Shown one piece after another: positions 12,905 through 20,906 of a stretch of 41,801 bases of DNA. The translations under genes were made by a program, and so were the position numbers. Location of the stretch: IMG/VR virus record IMGVR_UViG_3300025426_000056, positions 1 to 41,801 of that record. One strand, given 5' to 3'. How positions within the stretch are numbered: the first letter of the stretch is position 1; every line of letters begins with the position of its first letter. This stretch comes from a virus. A model generated the notes under the pieces. It saw only the letters and a program-made list of their open reading frames with translations. It did no database searches and was not told the origin of the DNA.

Positions 12905-13533
12905 TGTCTGGATTTAATGATCAGCGCACACCTGAGTGGTTTGCTCAACGATGCGGTAAAGTTACCGCCAGCCGTGTGGCTGACATTTGCGGAAAAACGA
13001 AGAGCGGGTATTCGTCTACTCGCGCTTCGTACATGGCAGAGTTATTGGCGGAGCGTTTGTCTGGTACACCTACGCAGAAGTTTCAATCTCAAGCCATGAT
13101 GTGGGGGACAGAGTACGAGGATGAGGCACGCAGTGAGTATGAAAAACGCACTGGGTGTCTTGTAGAGGGAATCGGCTTTGTCCCCCATCCATCCCTTCAG
13201 TGGGCTGGCGCATCGCCTGATGGATTGGTGGGTAAAAATGGTCTTATCGAAATTAAATGTCCTAATACCAGCACTCACCTTGCAACATTAGAAGATAATG
13301 AAATACCATCTAAGTATGTGTTTCAAATCTTTTGGCAAATGGAATGTATGGGAGCAGATCGCCAATGGTGCGATTTTATCTCGTATGACCCACGTTTGCC
13401 TGAAAACCTGCGTTTGTTTGTTAAGAGAATAGATCGAGACGACAATCGTATTACCGAAATTCGTAACGAAGTCATTCTATTTTTGGATGAGATTGAAGCG
13501 AAGATAACCAAACTAAATGCACTATTTAAATAG
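12904..13533 (+). CDS. YqaJ / lambda-exonuclease family recombination nuclease
   Basis: A 209-residue nuclease that would resect double-strand ends to give tails for the ERF protein. It starts NDQRTPEWFAQRCGKVTASR, the family's RT-EWF-RxGKxTAS block. MWGTEYEDEAR (66-76) is the conserved upstream acidic segment. WAGASPDGLVG has catalytic Asp106, and LIEIKCP has Glu116 and Lys118 of the PD-(D/E)XK core. Length is typical. Translation is coupled to the ERF gene. Confidence 0.9.
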   Translation: MSGFNDQRTPEWFAQRCGKVTASRVADICGKTKSGYSSTRASYMAELLAERLSGTPTQKFQSQAMMWGTEYEDEARSEYEKRTGCLVEGIGFVPHPSLQWAGASPDGLVGKNGLIEIKCPNTSTHLATLEDNEIPSKYVFQIFWQMECMGADRQWCDFISYDPRLPENLRLFVKRIDRDDNRITEIRNEVILFLDEIEAKITKLNALFK

Positions 13534-13542
13534 GAGAAAAGT

Positions 13543-13827
13543 ATGGCGTACGAAAGCAATGTTAACTGGATTAATGTTTTTCGAAATAAGTATAAGTCTG
13601 GCGATAAGCAGCCAGATTTTAAGGAAAACAACAAAAACAATAACCAAATTGAAGTTGAATGCCCGCATTGCAATAAGACATCAATTATGGATGTTGCTGT
13701 TGCTGTATGGGAGAAAACAACCAAGGCTGGAGAAACTTATTTTTCCATTAAGTTTGGCAAAAAATATGTAAAGCCAGACCAATTTCCACAGGAAAACAAC
13801 GGCCCTGTCGATAGCATTCCATTCTGA
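13543..13827 (+). CDS. Possible SSB-like protein (94 aa) with DSIPF tail
   Basis: Starts MAYESNVNWINVFRNKYKSG. The middle has one CPHC pair and a beta-rich AGETYFSIKFGKKY stretch. The protein ends PVDSIPF, close to the acidic DDIPF tip by which bacterial SSB recruits partners. Located right after annealase and exonuclease, where phages often keep a single-strand binding protein. An OB fold is not provable by eye, so the role is inferred. AGGAGAAAAGT is an excellent ribosome-binding site. Confidence 0.6.
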   Translation: MAYESNVNWINVFRNKYKSGDKQPDFKENNKNNNQIEVECPHCNKTSIMDVAVAVWEKTTKAGETYFSIKFGKKYVKPDQFPQENNGPVDSIPF

Positions 13828-13828
13828 T

Positions 13829-14293
13829 ATGACAATACTTGAGACACCAAAGGAAAAGCCAAAACGTGATCAGTCACGCGCATTTGATTTGTGGTTATCC
13901 AAATATCCGCAACTTAAGCCAACCCAGACAAGCCAAAACGAATGGTTGTTTGGAGAAATGCGTAAGGACGGCAAAATTGTTAGCGCAATAAACTTTACCA
14001 TGATGCCAGATTTTATCGACCATAATGGAGATGATAGCTGGGGTGGCATAGAGTGGGTCAGAAACATAGATGTAGAAACTTTTCTTATATCTATCCAGTT
14101 TGGCAGCCAATACGGCGTTCCTTTGGTGCATCTCTTGTATTTTCCCTTTACTGATACTCTTATGTTTCAAACCATTTGGAAAGATGGCATTAAAACAGAA
14201 GTAAAGTTTGAGGAGAATAATAAATATAAAAATGGGTTAGCTAAAGTTTACTTTACCTCTCCTAAACTTATTGAGGGTGATGATGAGAAATAA
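13829..14293 (+). CDS. Hypothetical phage protein (154 aa)
   Basis: Starts MTILETPKEKPKRDQSRAFD; aromatic-rich, with WLSKYPQLKPTQTSQNEW and DDSWGGIEWVRNI. It begins one base after the previous stop, without a clear ribosome-binding site, so it is probably translated by coupling. No known fold recognised. Confidence 0.65.
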   Translation: MTILETPKEKPKRDQSRAFDLWLSKYPQLKPTQTSQNEWLFGEMRKDGKIVSAINFTMMPDFIDHNGDDSWGGIEWVRNIDVETFLISIQFGSQYGVPLVHLLYFPFTDTLMFQTIWKDGIKTEVKFEENNKYKNGLAKVYFTSPKLIEGDDEK

Positions 14294-14603
14294 TAATATA
14301 CCATTATCTGAGCAATTCAGGTTAATTTCCGAAAAATGGGTTGAAGCAGAAACAGCCGCATCACTTCTTGAGGAAACAAAATCTGCTGTTCTATCCAAGA
14401 TGATGGCAGATCTTGGTGATATACCAGTCAGTAGAGCAGAAATGAGAATAAAAGCGACACAAGATTGGCGTGATTACATTGAGAAAATGGTTGAGGCTAG
14501 ATCGCAAGCATCTATGCTCAAAGTTGAAATGGAATTCATAAAAATGCAATTCTCTGAATGGCAATCGCGTGAAGCTACAAAAAGAGCAGAAATGAAATTG
14601 TAG
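14283..14603 (+). CDS. Conserved helical phage protein, recombination-operon partner
   Basis: A 106-residue, mostly helical protein. PLSEQFRLISEKWVEAETAA, SLLEETKSAVLSKM, IEKMVEARSQASMLKVEME and FSEWQSREATKRAEM form a pattern I recognise from uncharacterised phage proteins encoded near recombinases. The start at 14283 suits GAGGG upstream; 14280 is possible. It overlaps the upstream gene by 11 bases. Probably a coiled-coil protein. Confidence 0.75.
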   Translation: MRNNNIPLSEQFRLISEKWVEAETAASLLEETKSAVLSKMMADLGDIPVSRAEMRIKATQDWRDYIEKMVEARSQASMLKVEMEFIKMQFSEWQSREATKRAEMKL

Positions 14604-14612
14604 GAGTTAAAT

Positions 14613-14876
14613 ATGAATGATGCTAACCTATACCAGATAACACCTGATCAAATTGATGAACTTCGTGAAGTTGTTGTTCAAATGTCTGATGTGTTTGAGG
14701 GACATGAACTTGATGTTGTTATGGTTGCTTTAAACACAATAGTTGTAAGCACTATAATGTCTCATGTGCCAGAAGCTTATCAAAGATATTCAGCGCAAAC
14801 ATTTATGAACACATTTATGATTACAATGGCAAATTCAGGAGTTAACTTATATCCCGACAAGGAATATATAAATTGA
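14613..14876 (+). CDS. Hypothetical phage protein (87 aa)
   Basis: Starts MNDANLYQITPDQIDELREV; helical with a hydrophobic centre (VVMVALNTIVVSTIM) that may be a buried helix rather than a membrane segment. GTAGGAGTTAAAT precedes the ATG. Its stop overlaps the TTG start of the HNH gene. Confidence 0.65.
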   Translation: MNDANLYQITPDQIDELREVVVQMSDVFEGHELDVVMVALNTIVVSTIMSHVPEAYQRYSAQTFMNTFMITMANSGVNLYPDKEYIN

Positions 14877-15223
14877 AACGAGTTAAAATAACCACCTCTA
14901 TGCGGGTGAAAATATTTGAGAAAGATAACGGCATCTGCCATATGTGCAAACTTAAGGTAGATGCTGGTCAGGAATGGGATGTATCACATGAAATTCCTTT
15001 GGAAGCTGGCGGTAAGGACGATATTTCTAATTGGTTTGTGGCACATCGCAAATGCCACAGGCATCATACCGCCACTGTTGACATGCCACTCATAGCTAAA
15101 GTAAAGCGTATAAGGGCAAAGAATATGGGTGCTAAGAAGACAAGATCGCCCATGCCAATGGGTAAAAACTCCAAGTGGAAAAAACGAATGGATGGAACTG
15201 TAGTTAGGAGAGATAAAGAATGA
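14873..15223 (+). CDS. HNH endonuclease (116 aa)
   Basis: Starts at a TTG that overlaps the previous stop, with AAGGA eight bases ahead. CHMC (residues 23-26) and a C-H-R-H-H group form the zinc site; DVSHEIPLEAGGKDDISNW is the central HNH motif. The tail is very basic. It could be a free-standing homing nuclease or the packaging-associated HNH protein of some phages; its place among recombination genes fits either. The alternative ATG at residue 10 would keep the whole domain. Confidence 0.8.
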   Translation: MKRVKITTSMRVKIFEKDNGICHMCKLKVDAGQEWDVSHEIPLEAGGKDDISNWFVAHRKCHRHHTATVDMPLIAKVKRIRAKNMGAKKTRSPMPMGKNSKWKKRMDGTVVRRDKE

Positions 15224-15540
15224 AATTTTTGTTCACCATGAATATGCCATCAGCAACGGACAATCTTGTTCACCAGATTATTGGTGACGTTGATGGTGCG
15301 AATAGCATTGATGATTTGAAATATATGTTGAACCATGCAGATTTTATCAAAATCCGCCAATTCTACAGTCATCGCACACCCAACAATGAAAAGAGATTGG
15401 AGGATCGCGGCGACATGATCATCAATGTGCAACATATCGGTAAAACACAAGAGTATTTAGAGGGTAAAATACATGACGCCTACAATGATGCTGGAAGAAG
15501 CGGCCCGTATTCTGAAAGAGCGGAGCGAACAATACGGTAG
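15220..15540 (+). CDS. Conserved small phage protein (106 aa)
   Basis: Starts MKFLFTMNMPSATDNLVHQI, with SIDDLKYMLNHADFIKIRQF and RGDMIINVQHIGK near the middle. Similar segments (a DFI-x-x-x-Y part, then an MIINTxHIGK part) occur in uncharacterised phage proteins near DUF6378 genes, as here. ATGA overlap with the HNH gene and GGAGAG upstream fix the start. Confidence 0.7.
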   Translation: MKFLFTMNMPSATDNLVHQIIGDVDGANSIDDLKYMLNHADFIKIRQFYSHRTPNNEKRLEDRGDMIINVQHIGKTQEYLEGKIHDAYNDAGRSGPYSERAERTIR

Positions 15541-15895
15541 CGCAGACGAATGTTTTGACCGCATCAGTAAGTTAGCGTCAATTATTCTTAACAAAGAGAT
15601 TACCAAGTACGATGTTGCTATGATCCACGTGGCAACAAAGCTTGGTCGGCTGCAAGAAACTCGGTGGCTGGACGACAACTATATTGATGGTGTAAACTAC
15701 TTGGCTTTCGCGGCGCAATTCATAAATGCCCGTGGGAAGAACAGTAAACCTGATAACGCAACGGAGGATGACGGCGTTATTGAAATGGCGCGGAAGCTAG
15801 CGCCAACACCTAGACGAGAGGAGAAACCTCGTGAGAAAAATAGTACCCCTAGCACTTTTGCTAGTGACGGCATCTACACAGGTGTCCAAAGCTGA
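15473..15895 (+). CDS. DUF6378-type phage protein
   Basis: EEAARILKERSEQYGSADECFDRI followed by a central AMIHVATKLGRLQET and NYIDGVNYLAFAAQF matches the DUF6378 pattern of phage proteins, all-helical and distantly MazG-like. A nucleotide-pool role is often guessed but unproven. The last 40 residues are a polar linker that overlaps the next gene by 65 bases. GAGGG lies upstream of the ATG. Confidence 0.75.
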   Translation: MTPTMMLEEAARILKERSEQYGSADECFDRISKLASIILNKEITKYDVAMIHVATKLGRLQETRWLDDNYIDGVNYLAFAAQFINARGKNSKPDNATEDDGVIEMARKLAPTPRREEKPREKNSTPSTFASDGIYTGVQS

Positions 15896-16427
15896 TGAAA
15901 GTGCGGCAGAATTCTTCGCCAAAGACAAAACCTATTGGTCGAAGGGTCTGAAAGCGCCAGATAAGCTTGAGTATAATGGATCTAATGTTGTGGCTGATGT
16001 TATAAAAGCTGGCGATTACCAAAAGCAAAAAGTCGTTCAGATGGTCACTGAGAAAGTACGCGCTGCGCTTGGATCGGAATGGGTCCCAACTGCATTGCGT
16101 ATTGCCAAGGTAGAGTCTGGATTTAACTGTAACGCCGTGGGGCCACGTACACGGGTAGGCAGAGGTAGAGGGGTATATCAACTCATGCCAGGGTCTAGCG
16201 CCGCTCTAGGGTATTCCTATGGCCGTTTAAATGAGTGTTCCTATGGTATTGATGCGGGCGTTGCCCATATGCAGAAGTGCCTAGAGTCAGCTGGTGGGCA
16301 TATGAATCCAAACCAGATGGCAGCGTGTCACGTTAGCGGCTGGGGTGGCTGGAACCGCAAACTGAAGCGCCGTGATGAAAAATACCGCAAAAAGTATATT
16401 CATATGGCGAGTCGCGCTAGGATATAA
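15831..16427 (+). CDS. Exported lytic transglycosylase (SLT-like)
   Basis: A 198-residue protein beginning at GTG with GAGGAG well placed upstream. Residues 1-21 (MRKIVPLALLLVTASTQVSKA) form a signal peptide, so the enzyme acts in the periplasm on peptidoglycan. RIAKVESGFNCNAVGP carries the catalytic Glu95-Ser96, and GVYQLMP (114-120) and the Asn/Gly-rich middle match the SLT fold. Located in the early operon rather than with lysis genes; it may aid superinfection exclusion, early wall remodelling or lysis. Confidence 0.82.
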   Translation: MRKIVPLALLLVTASTQVSKADESAAEFFAKDKTYWSKGLKAPDKLEYNGSNVVADVIKAGDYQKQKVVQMVTEKVRAALGSEWVPTALRIAKVESGFNCNAVGPRTRVGRGRGVYQLMPGSSAALGYSYGRLNECSYGIDAGVAHMQKCLESAGGHMNPNQMAACHVSGWGGWNRKLKRRDEKYRKKYIHMASRARI

Positions 16428-16502
16428 GAGGGAACGGGTGGTTGCGTAATAGACTCGCGTGGGTCCATGGTTAGCCCACACCTTAATAATATGGAGATTG
16501 AT

Positions 16503-17069
16503 ATGACTAAACCAATGAGTGTTCAAGAATTAAATGTCGTAGATAAAAGAATGATCGAATTGTGGAACAGTGGTTTCACAGGTCAGATGCTTGCCGAGTA
16601 TTTTGGTAAAACACGAAATGCAATTTTAGGTCGCCTATCAAGGCTAAGAGATGCTGGCCACAACGTATCAGTAAAAGGCCAGTTAAACCCGAACAAAAAT
16701 AAGCAAGAAAAACCAAAGCTTTATAATACAACCAAAGAAAGGGCGATCACAAGACGGGTTAAAGATGCTATTAAGAAGCTTGACAGTAGGAAGAAAAAAG
16801 ACCTTACGCATGAAGATGATTTGATTCGAGTTGATAATTTTGACAGGTGCAAAGATACCCGTGTGCGTATTTATGACTTAAAAAGTCATCACTGCCGATA
16901 TATAGTAGACAATAGAAACCCAGATAAGTCTTGGTATTGCGGTCATCCCAAGGAAGTTAATAGCTATTGCGGGTATCATGCCAAACTTTGCTACTTACCG
17001 CCAGACCGACAACGATCAAAACAATCAGCAAGAAAATCCTCATTTGCCTATGGAAGAACGTCACGATGA
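16503..17069 (+). CDS. GcrA-family cell-cycle transcription regulator
   Basis: A 188-residue protein. Residues 14-48 hold the DNA-binding part, with the GcrA signature TRNAILGRLSRL (37-48; GcrA has TRNAVIGKVHRL). The C-terminal segment has HHCRYIV and WYCGHPKEVNSYCGYHAK, echoing the sigma70-binding C-terminus of GcrA. GcrA works with sigma70 at CcrM-methylated GANTC sites, and one GANTC (16452-16456) lies about 50 bases upstream of this gene. The basic middle is an insertion relative to chromosomal GcrA. It would let the phage tune host cell-cycle promoters. Confidence 0.82.
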   Translation: MTKPMSVQELNVVDKRMIELWNSGFTGQMLAEYFGKTRNAILGRLSRLRDAGHNVSVKGQLNPNKNKQEKPKLYNTTKERAITRRVKDAIKKLDSRKKKDLTHEDDLIRVDNFDRCKDTRVRIYDLKSHHCRYIVDNRNPDKSWYCGHPKEVNSYCGYHAKLCYLPPDRQRSKQSARKSSFAYGRTSR

Positions 17070-17299
17070 TGCTGCAACTAGATCCTCCCATTCCAGTAGA
17101 AACGCCCAAAGGAAAAGCGATGGCTGTTGGCTGGTTGGATTATGGTGCGGAACATCATCTTCTTTGGATTTGCTTTATTGACAAAACAGGCGAATGTTGG
17201 TCTTATCCTAATCCAGAGATTCGTGCGCAGAGCAATCCAAGCATGGGCAGAGTATACAACGAGACATTCCTAGGGGAACCTTGGAAAATCAAATCATAA
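17066..17299 (+). CDS. Conserved small phage protein (77 aa)
   Basis: Starts MMLQLDPPIPVETPKGKAMA with an ATGA overlap on the GcrA-like gene. The opening LDPPIPVETPKG plus a later LDYGAEHHLLW and NPEIRAQ segment is a pattern I know from small conserved phage proteins. It looks beta-rich. Function unknown. Confidence 0.75.
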   Translation: MMLQLDPPIPVETPKGKAMAVGWLDYGAEHHLLWICFIDKTGECWSYPNPEIRAQSNPSMGRVYNETFLGEPWKIKS

Positions 17300-17365
17300 G
17301 CTTGAAGTAGGGCGTAACCATTGTTCATATAAGGGGCTGATGGGGCGAAAGCGGGCTGTGATATT

Positions 17366-17394
17366 AAGTGCTATATCCACGCCATGTGGCACTT
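17366..17394 (+). other. Hairpin in the leader of the last plus-strand gene
   Basis: AAGTG/CACTT (17366-17370 with 17390-17394) encloses CCAC/GTGG (17377-17380 with 17386-17389). No T run follows, so it is more likely a 5' UTR structure than a terminator. AGAGGGACATAAA and the ATG at 17412 come next. Confidence 0.4.
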
Positions 17395-17411
17395 ATTAAG
17401 AGGGACATAAA

Positions 17412-17618
17412 ATGAAATTTATTAAGTTAACAAATTCTGTGATGCAAGGAAGTCCAATTTGGATCAATATTGATCAAATTACGGCTGTATTTGAAAAACC
17501 ATCCCAGGAAGGTGGTAGTTTACAAACGCATATTTTTGGCGGCAATACAGCGAATGGTGTAACTTGGATAGTTGATGAAGGAATATCAGAAGTAATTAAA
17601 TTTATAAAAGAAGCTTAA
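17412..17618 (+). CDS. FlbD-like small phage protein (68 aa)
   Basis: Starts MKFIKLTNSVMQGSPIWINI. The order KLT, IWIN-DQI and a late VDEGISEVIKFIKE resembles the short FlbD-type pattern, though this may be convergent. Function unknown. Preceded by AGAGGGAC. Its TAA is immediately followed by the complement of the minus-strand fibre stop, leaving no intergenic base. Confidence 0.6.
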   Translation: MKFIKLTNSVMQGSPIWINIDQITAVFEKPSQEGGSLQTHIFGGNTANGVTWIVDEGISEVIKFIKEA

Positions 17619-18509
17619 TTACTTCGACTCCAACGCAGCAACCTTATCTGATAATTCTTTAATGGCTTCAATTAGAACGCCAACAATGTTGCCATAAGCA
17701 ACAGACAATGTGCCATGCGTATCATGCACAACTTCAGGAATGACTTCTTGCATTTCCTGAGCGATAACACCAACGCCACGTTTGCCACTATCAATACGGG
17801 TGTAATTAACTCCGCGCATTCTTTCCACTAACATAAGAGCGTTTTGAATTGTTGTTACATCTGTTTTTAAATTAGCATCTGAATATGCTGTAACATTTCC
17901 TGTGGCGGTAATATTCCCGCCAGATGTAATATTCCCGCCAGATGTAATATCACTTGCAACAGACAAGGTTGAATTTATAGTTGCGCCATTCGAAACAGTA
18001 AGCGCATTTGCGGTTAATGTTGTACCATTAAATGTAAGTCCAGCAGTACCAACTGTTGTGCCACTAGAATTGTACTGGACGTATGTATTACTTCCAGCCG
18101 CGCCTGGTGAAATATTATTGTTTAGAACAACATTTGTGCCGTCAGATACAATGTTCGCCCGCGATCCTTGGGAAATTATATATGATGATCCACCACCTAA
18201 AGATGATATTGTTACTGTAAATGCGCCAGTTGTGTTATTCTGCGCTATCCACTGACCACCAACTCCTGACGGCAACGCATAAACCACATTTGCAGTTAAT
18301 GTGCCAACAATATTTAAAATTAATGGTATATATTGGGTTGAAGTGAGATTTACAGTCCCAGATACACCAGTGACTGTTAAGGTTGTTGTGCCGCCGAAAG
18401 CCTGATCAATGATTGCCCAATCGGAGTTAACTGGTACGTTCCAATCATTGACGTAATCACCATTAGAGGGTTTTTCGATGGACTTGTTTGTTGTAAATGA
18501 ACTTGCCAT
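17619..18509 (-). CDS. Tail fibre/spike protein with C-terminal S74 chaperone domain
   Basis: A 296-residue protein. The first 200 residues are Thr/Gly/Asn-rich beta-strand repeats, including a repeat of ITSGGNITSGGNIT. The last 87 residues are an intramolecular chaperone (peptidase S74): SDANLKTD begins at Ser210, followed by MRGVNYTRID and GVGVIAQEMQEVIPEVV. In this family the domain helps the fibre trimerise and cuts itself off at the Ser. It is the last gene of the late operon and abuts the plus-strand operon. Confidence 0.85.
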   Translation of the reverse strand: MASSFTTNKSIEKPSNGDYVNDWNVPVNSDWAIIDQAFGGTTTLTVTGVSGTVNLTSTQYIPLILNIVGTLTANVVYALPSGVGGQWIAQNNTTGAFTVTISSLGGGSSYIISQGSRANIVSDGTNVVLNNNISPGAAGSNTYVQYNSSGTTVGTAGLTFNGTTLTANALTVSNGATINSTLSVASDITSGGNITSGGNITATGNVTAYSDANLKTDVTTIQNALMLVERMRGVNYTRIDSGKRGVGVIAQEMQEVIPEVVHDTHGTLSVAYGNIVGVLIEAIKELSDKVAALESK

Positions 18510-18518
18510 TGGTTACCC

Positions 18519-20906
18519 CTAAATCTTCTCGTTGGCGATGGCCAATGCTTTTGTGATTGCTTCGTCTGGAACGGTTAATAGTGGTTCCGTTCCTTTATTG
18601 ATGCGATTCTTAGCACGTTCTGCGTCCCGAACCAAGGTTTGCGCATCCATTACTTTGCCACCCATGGCGCGGCCCACACGTCCGCCTGAAGCATGAGATG
18701 TAGCCGTTCCAGCCGTAGCCGCGACAGCAGCAGTCATGCCAGTTTTAAGCTTTTGCATAATCTCTCTTGATTGCGCATCGCTTTGCAGCATTCTTTGCAA
18801 CAATTGAAAGTCTTCTGGTTTTTGTGATGTTGCTAGACGAACAATCGCATTTGCCTTACGTGCCGCAACAGCCTCAACACCCTTTTTAGCACCATATCCC
18901 AAACCAGCGACAGCAAGCGCTTTAGGGTTGGTTAAGAGGGCTGGGTTTTCAATTAAAGCTAAACCCATTGCCCCCAAGCCAACTTGATTAATAGTGTTTG
19001 ATGGAAGCTTGGGCGTAATAGTATTTGCAACAGCAGCAAGATGCGCCGTATCGGTGGCGTTCTTTACCGAATCAAATGTGCCAGGTCCAATACCAGTATT
19101 TAAAACAGTTTTGTAGCGACCAAGCGTTGTGTTATCCGCTGCGTTAAATACGCGAATAGCTTGTTGAGGATTCTCTTTAATAAACGACAACAACCCATTA
19201 GCCATGCTTTGTTTTTCTGCGGGCGTGTACTCCGTAGAAAACGCATTCATCATCTGGTCTGGCAACTCTGGTGTTGATGTTTTTGATGCAATATTGCCAA
19301 CATCAAAGAATTTCTGACCAGCTTCATAAGCGTTATCATTTTGAAAATAACGGCGAGCAGTATCAGTTGCATCCCCATAAAGAAAGTTGCCATTTTGATC
19401 TGTAACAGCATTTCTCATATAATCAGATAACTGATTTTTCTGATCCGTTATAAGTGTTGATAGTTGGTTTTTACCCTTTTTATAAGCTTGTTTAGCCTGT
19501 TCATTAAGGCTACGTTTTACATAATCTAAATACTCAAGGCTAAAACCAGTCTGGGGTGAATTTTGTATATTAGGTTGACCATTAACAGTAGTGGGTTTTA
19601 ATGCGGGAAAGCTTGGCGGAGCCGTTTGTTGACCACCAGTGAAAGGTTTGCCATATTTAGCATTCCACATCATATCCGCTTCGGAAAAAGCTTTTGTGCC
19701 AAATTTATTATTAATTAAAAACCCTAAATTAGGAGGAGTTAAATTTTGTGCGTTTGGGTCATTATAAGCGGCTGAATAGACTTTATCTAAAACATCCGAT
19801 TTAGCTTTATCAGCTAATTGTTGTTGCGCGGCGGAATTTATTGGCTTTCCAGCTGCCTGATCTATAGCTGATTGGAACACGCCAGTGCTATCGGAATAAC
19901 GGTTGTTTAAATCCGACACAAGATTATCGACGGCGGTTGTGTCGCTTGCCTTACCAGCAGCCTTTTCAACAATACCCTTTGCACCAGATATATCTATTGG
20001 CATAGCACTTTTGTCTTCAGCTAAACCTTTTTGAATTATAGAAGGTGCAGCCTCCCCAGCGGCGGTAGGTGCTTGCCCAGATAAAAGTGAACGAGCAGCG
20101 GCAGATTGGGTATCAAATAAATTTTCAAATGTATTACGCGCAGCCCCAGCCAAAGAGCCAAGACCACGAGCAACTAAATTACCCGCTGGGCCAGCTATGG
20201 TACCCATTTCAGCGCCTGTTAGGGCATTTTTACCAATATCTGACCAAGTAGATCCTGGAGCGGATGAAGCGGCACTTGATGCGGCACCTGTTAAAGCACC
20301 CAGTCCAGCTGCGCCAGCTAATGTAGCACCAGCTTCAGGTGCAAGAACTGCGGCAGGTATAGCAGATGCTATGTTTGTGGCTACGTGACCAGCGCCATAG
20401 GCCCAAGGATGCTGTTGCCAACGAGCATTATTATAAGCTTCTTGCTCTGCTAAAATGTTTTTATAACGCTCGTCTTCGGTATCACCATAGCTTGCGTAAT
20501 CATCAGATTTAGCTTTTGATGAAGCAATTGTTTTTGCGACCAATGGGCCGACTATAGGAACACTTGATTCTGTTGGCGTAGTAAATGCTTTCATTGCTCC
20601 TTCTTTAGCAACGGCGGCATCTGCTATTGGTTGGTATCTTGCTACTCTTGCTTGATGCTCTTCTTCAGCTGATTGTGGCCCAGTTTGTTGTTGCTGACCG
20701 CCAGATGCAATTTTCATTAGATCTTGATCGGACATTTGTGCATATGGATTGTCTTTTGGTGCAGAACCAACAATCGACATCAACTGGTCATTTGACATAT
20801 TTTGCAATGAAGGCGTTTGTTGTTGATCCTGTGATTGCTGGCCACCAGATACAATTGATTGTAAATCAGAATCAGACATTTGGGAAAAATCAGGAGTATC
20901 AGCCAT
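18519..20906 (-). CDS. Large virion/internal protein (795 aa)
   Basis: A structural protein with three imperfect N-terminal repeats of a short MSD-DLxxI-SG motif (residues 9-70), a long Ala/Gly-rich hydrophobic zone about 175-260, and a helical remainder. The C-terminus (SGGRVGRAMGGKVMDAQTL and DEAITKALAIANEK) is a tail shared by large virion proteins of alphaproteobacterial phages. Internal virion or DNA-ejection role likely, from the long helical body and position. It shares one base with the upstream gene (TAATG). Confidence 0.65.
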   Translation of the reverse strand: MADTPDFSQMSDSDLQSIVSGGQQSQDQQQTPSLQNMSNDQLMSIVGSAPKDNPYAQMSDQDLMKIASGGQQQQTGPQSAEEEHQARVARYQPIADAAVAKEGAMKAFTTPTESSVPIVGPLVAKTIASSKAKSDDYASYGDTEDERYKNILAEQEAYNNARWQQHPWAYGAGHVATNIASAIPAAVLAPEAGATLAGAAGLGALTGAASSAASSAPGSTWSDIGKNALTGAEMGTIAGPAGNLVARGLGSLAGAARNTFENLFDTQSAAARSLLSGQAPTAAGEAAPSIIQKGLAEDKSAMPIDISGAKGIVEKAAGKASDTTAVDNLVSDLNNRYSDSTGVFQSAIDQAAGKPINSAAQQQLADKAKSDVLDKVYSAAYNDPNAQNLTPPNLGFLINNKFGTKAFSEADMMWNAKYGKPFTGGQQTAPPSFPALKPTTVNGQPNIQNSPQTGFSLEYLDYVKRSLNEQAKQAYKKGKNQLSTLITDQKNQLSDYMRNAVTDQNGNFLYGDATDTARRYFQNDNAYEAGQKFFDVGNIASKTSTPELPDQMMNAFSTEYTPAEKQSMANGLLSFIKENPQQAIRVFNAADNTTLGRYKTVLNTGIGPGTFDSVKNATDTAHLAAVANTITPKLPSNTINQVGLGAMGLALIENPALLTNPKALAVAGLGYGAKKGVEAVAARKANAIVRLATSQKPEDFQLLQRMLQSDAQSREIMQKLKTGMTAAVAATAGTATSHASGGRVGRAMGGKVMDAQTLVRDAERAKNRINKGTEPLLTVPDEAITKALAIANEKI

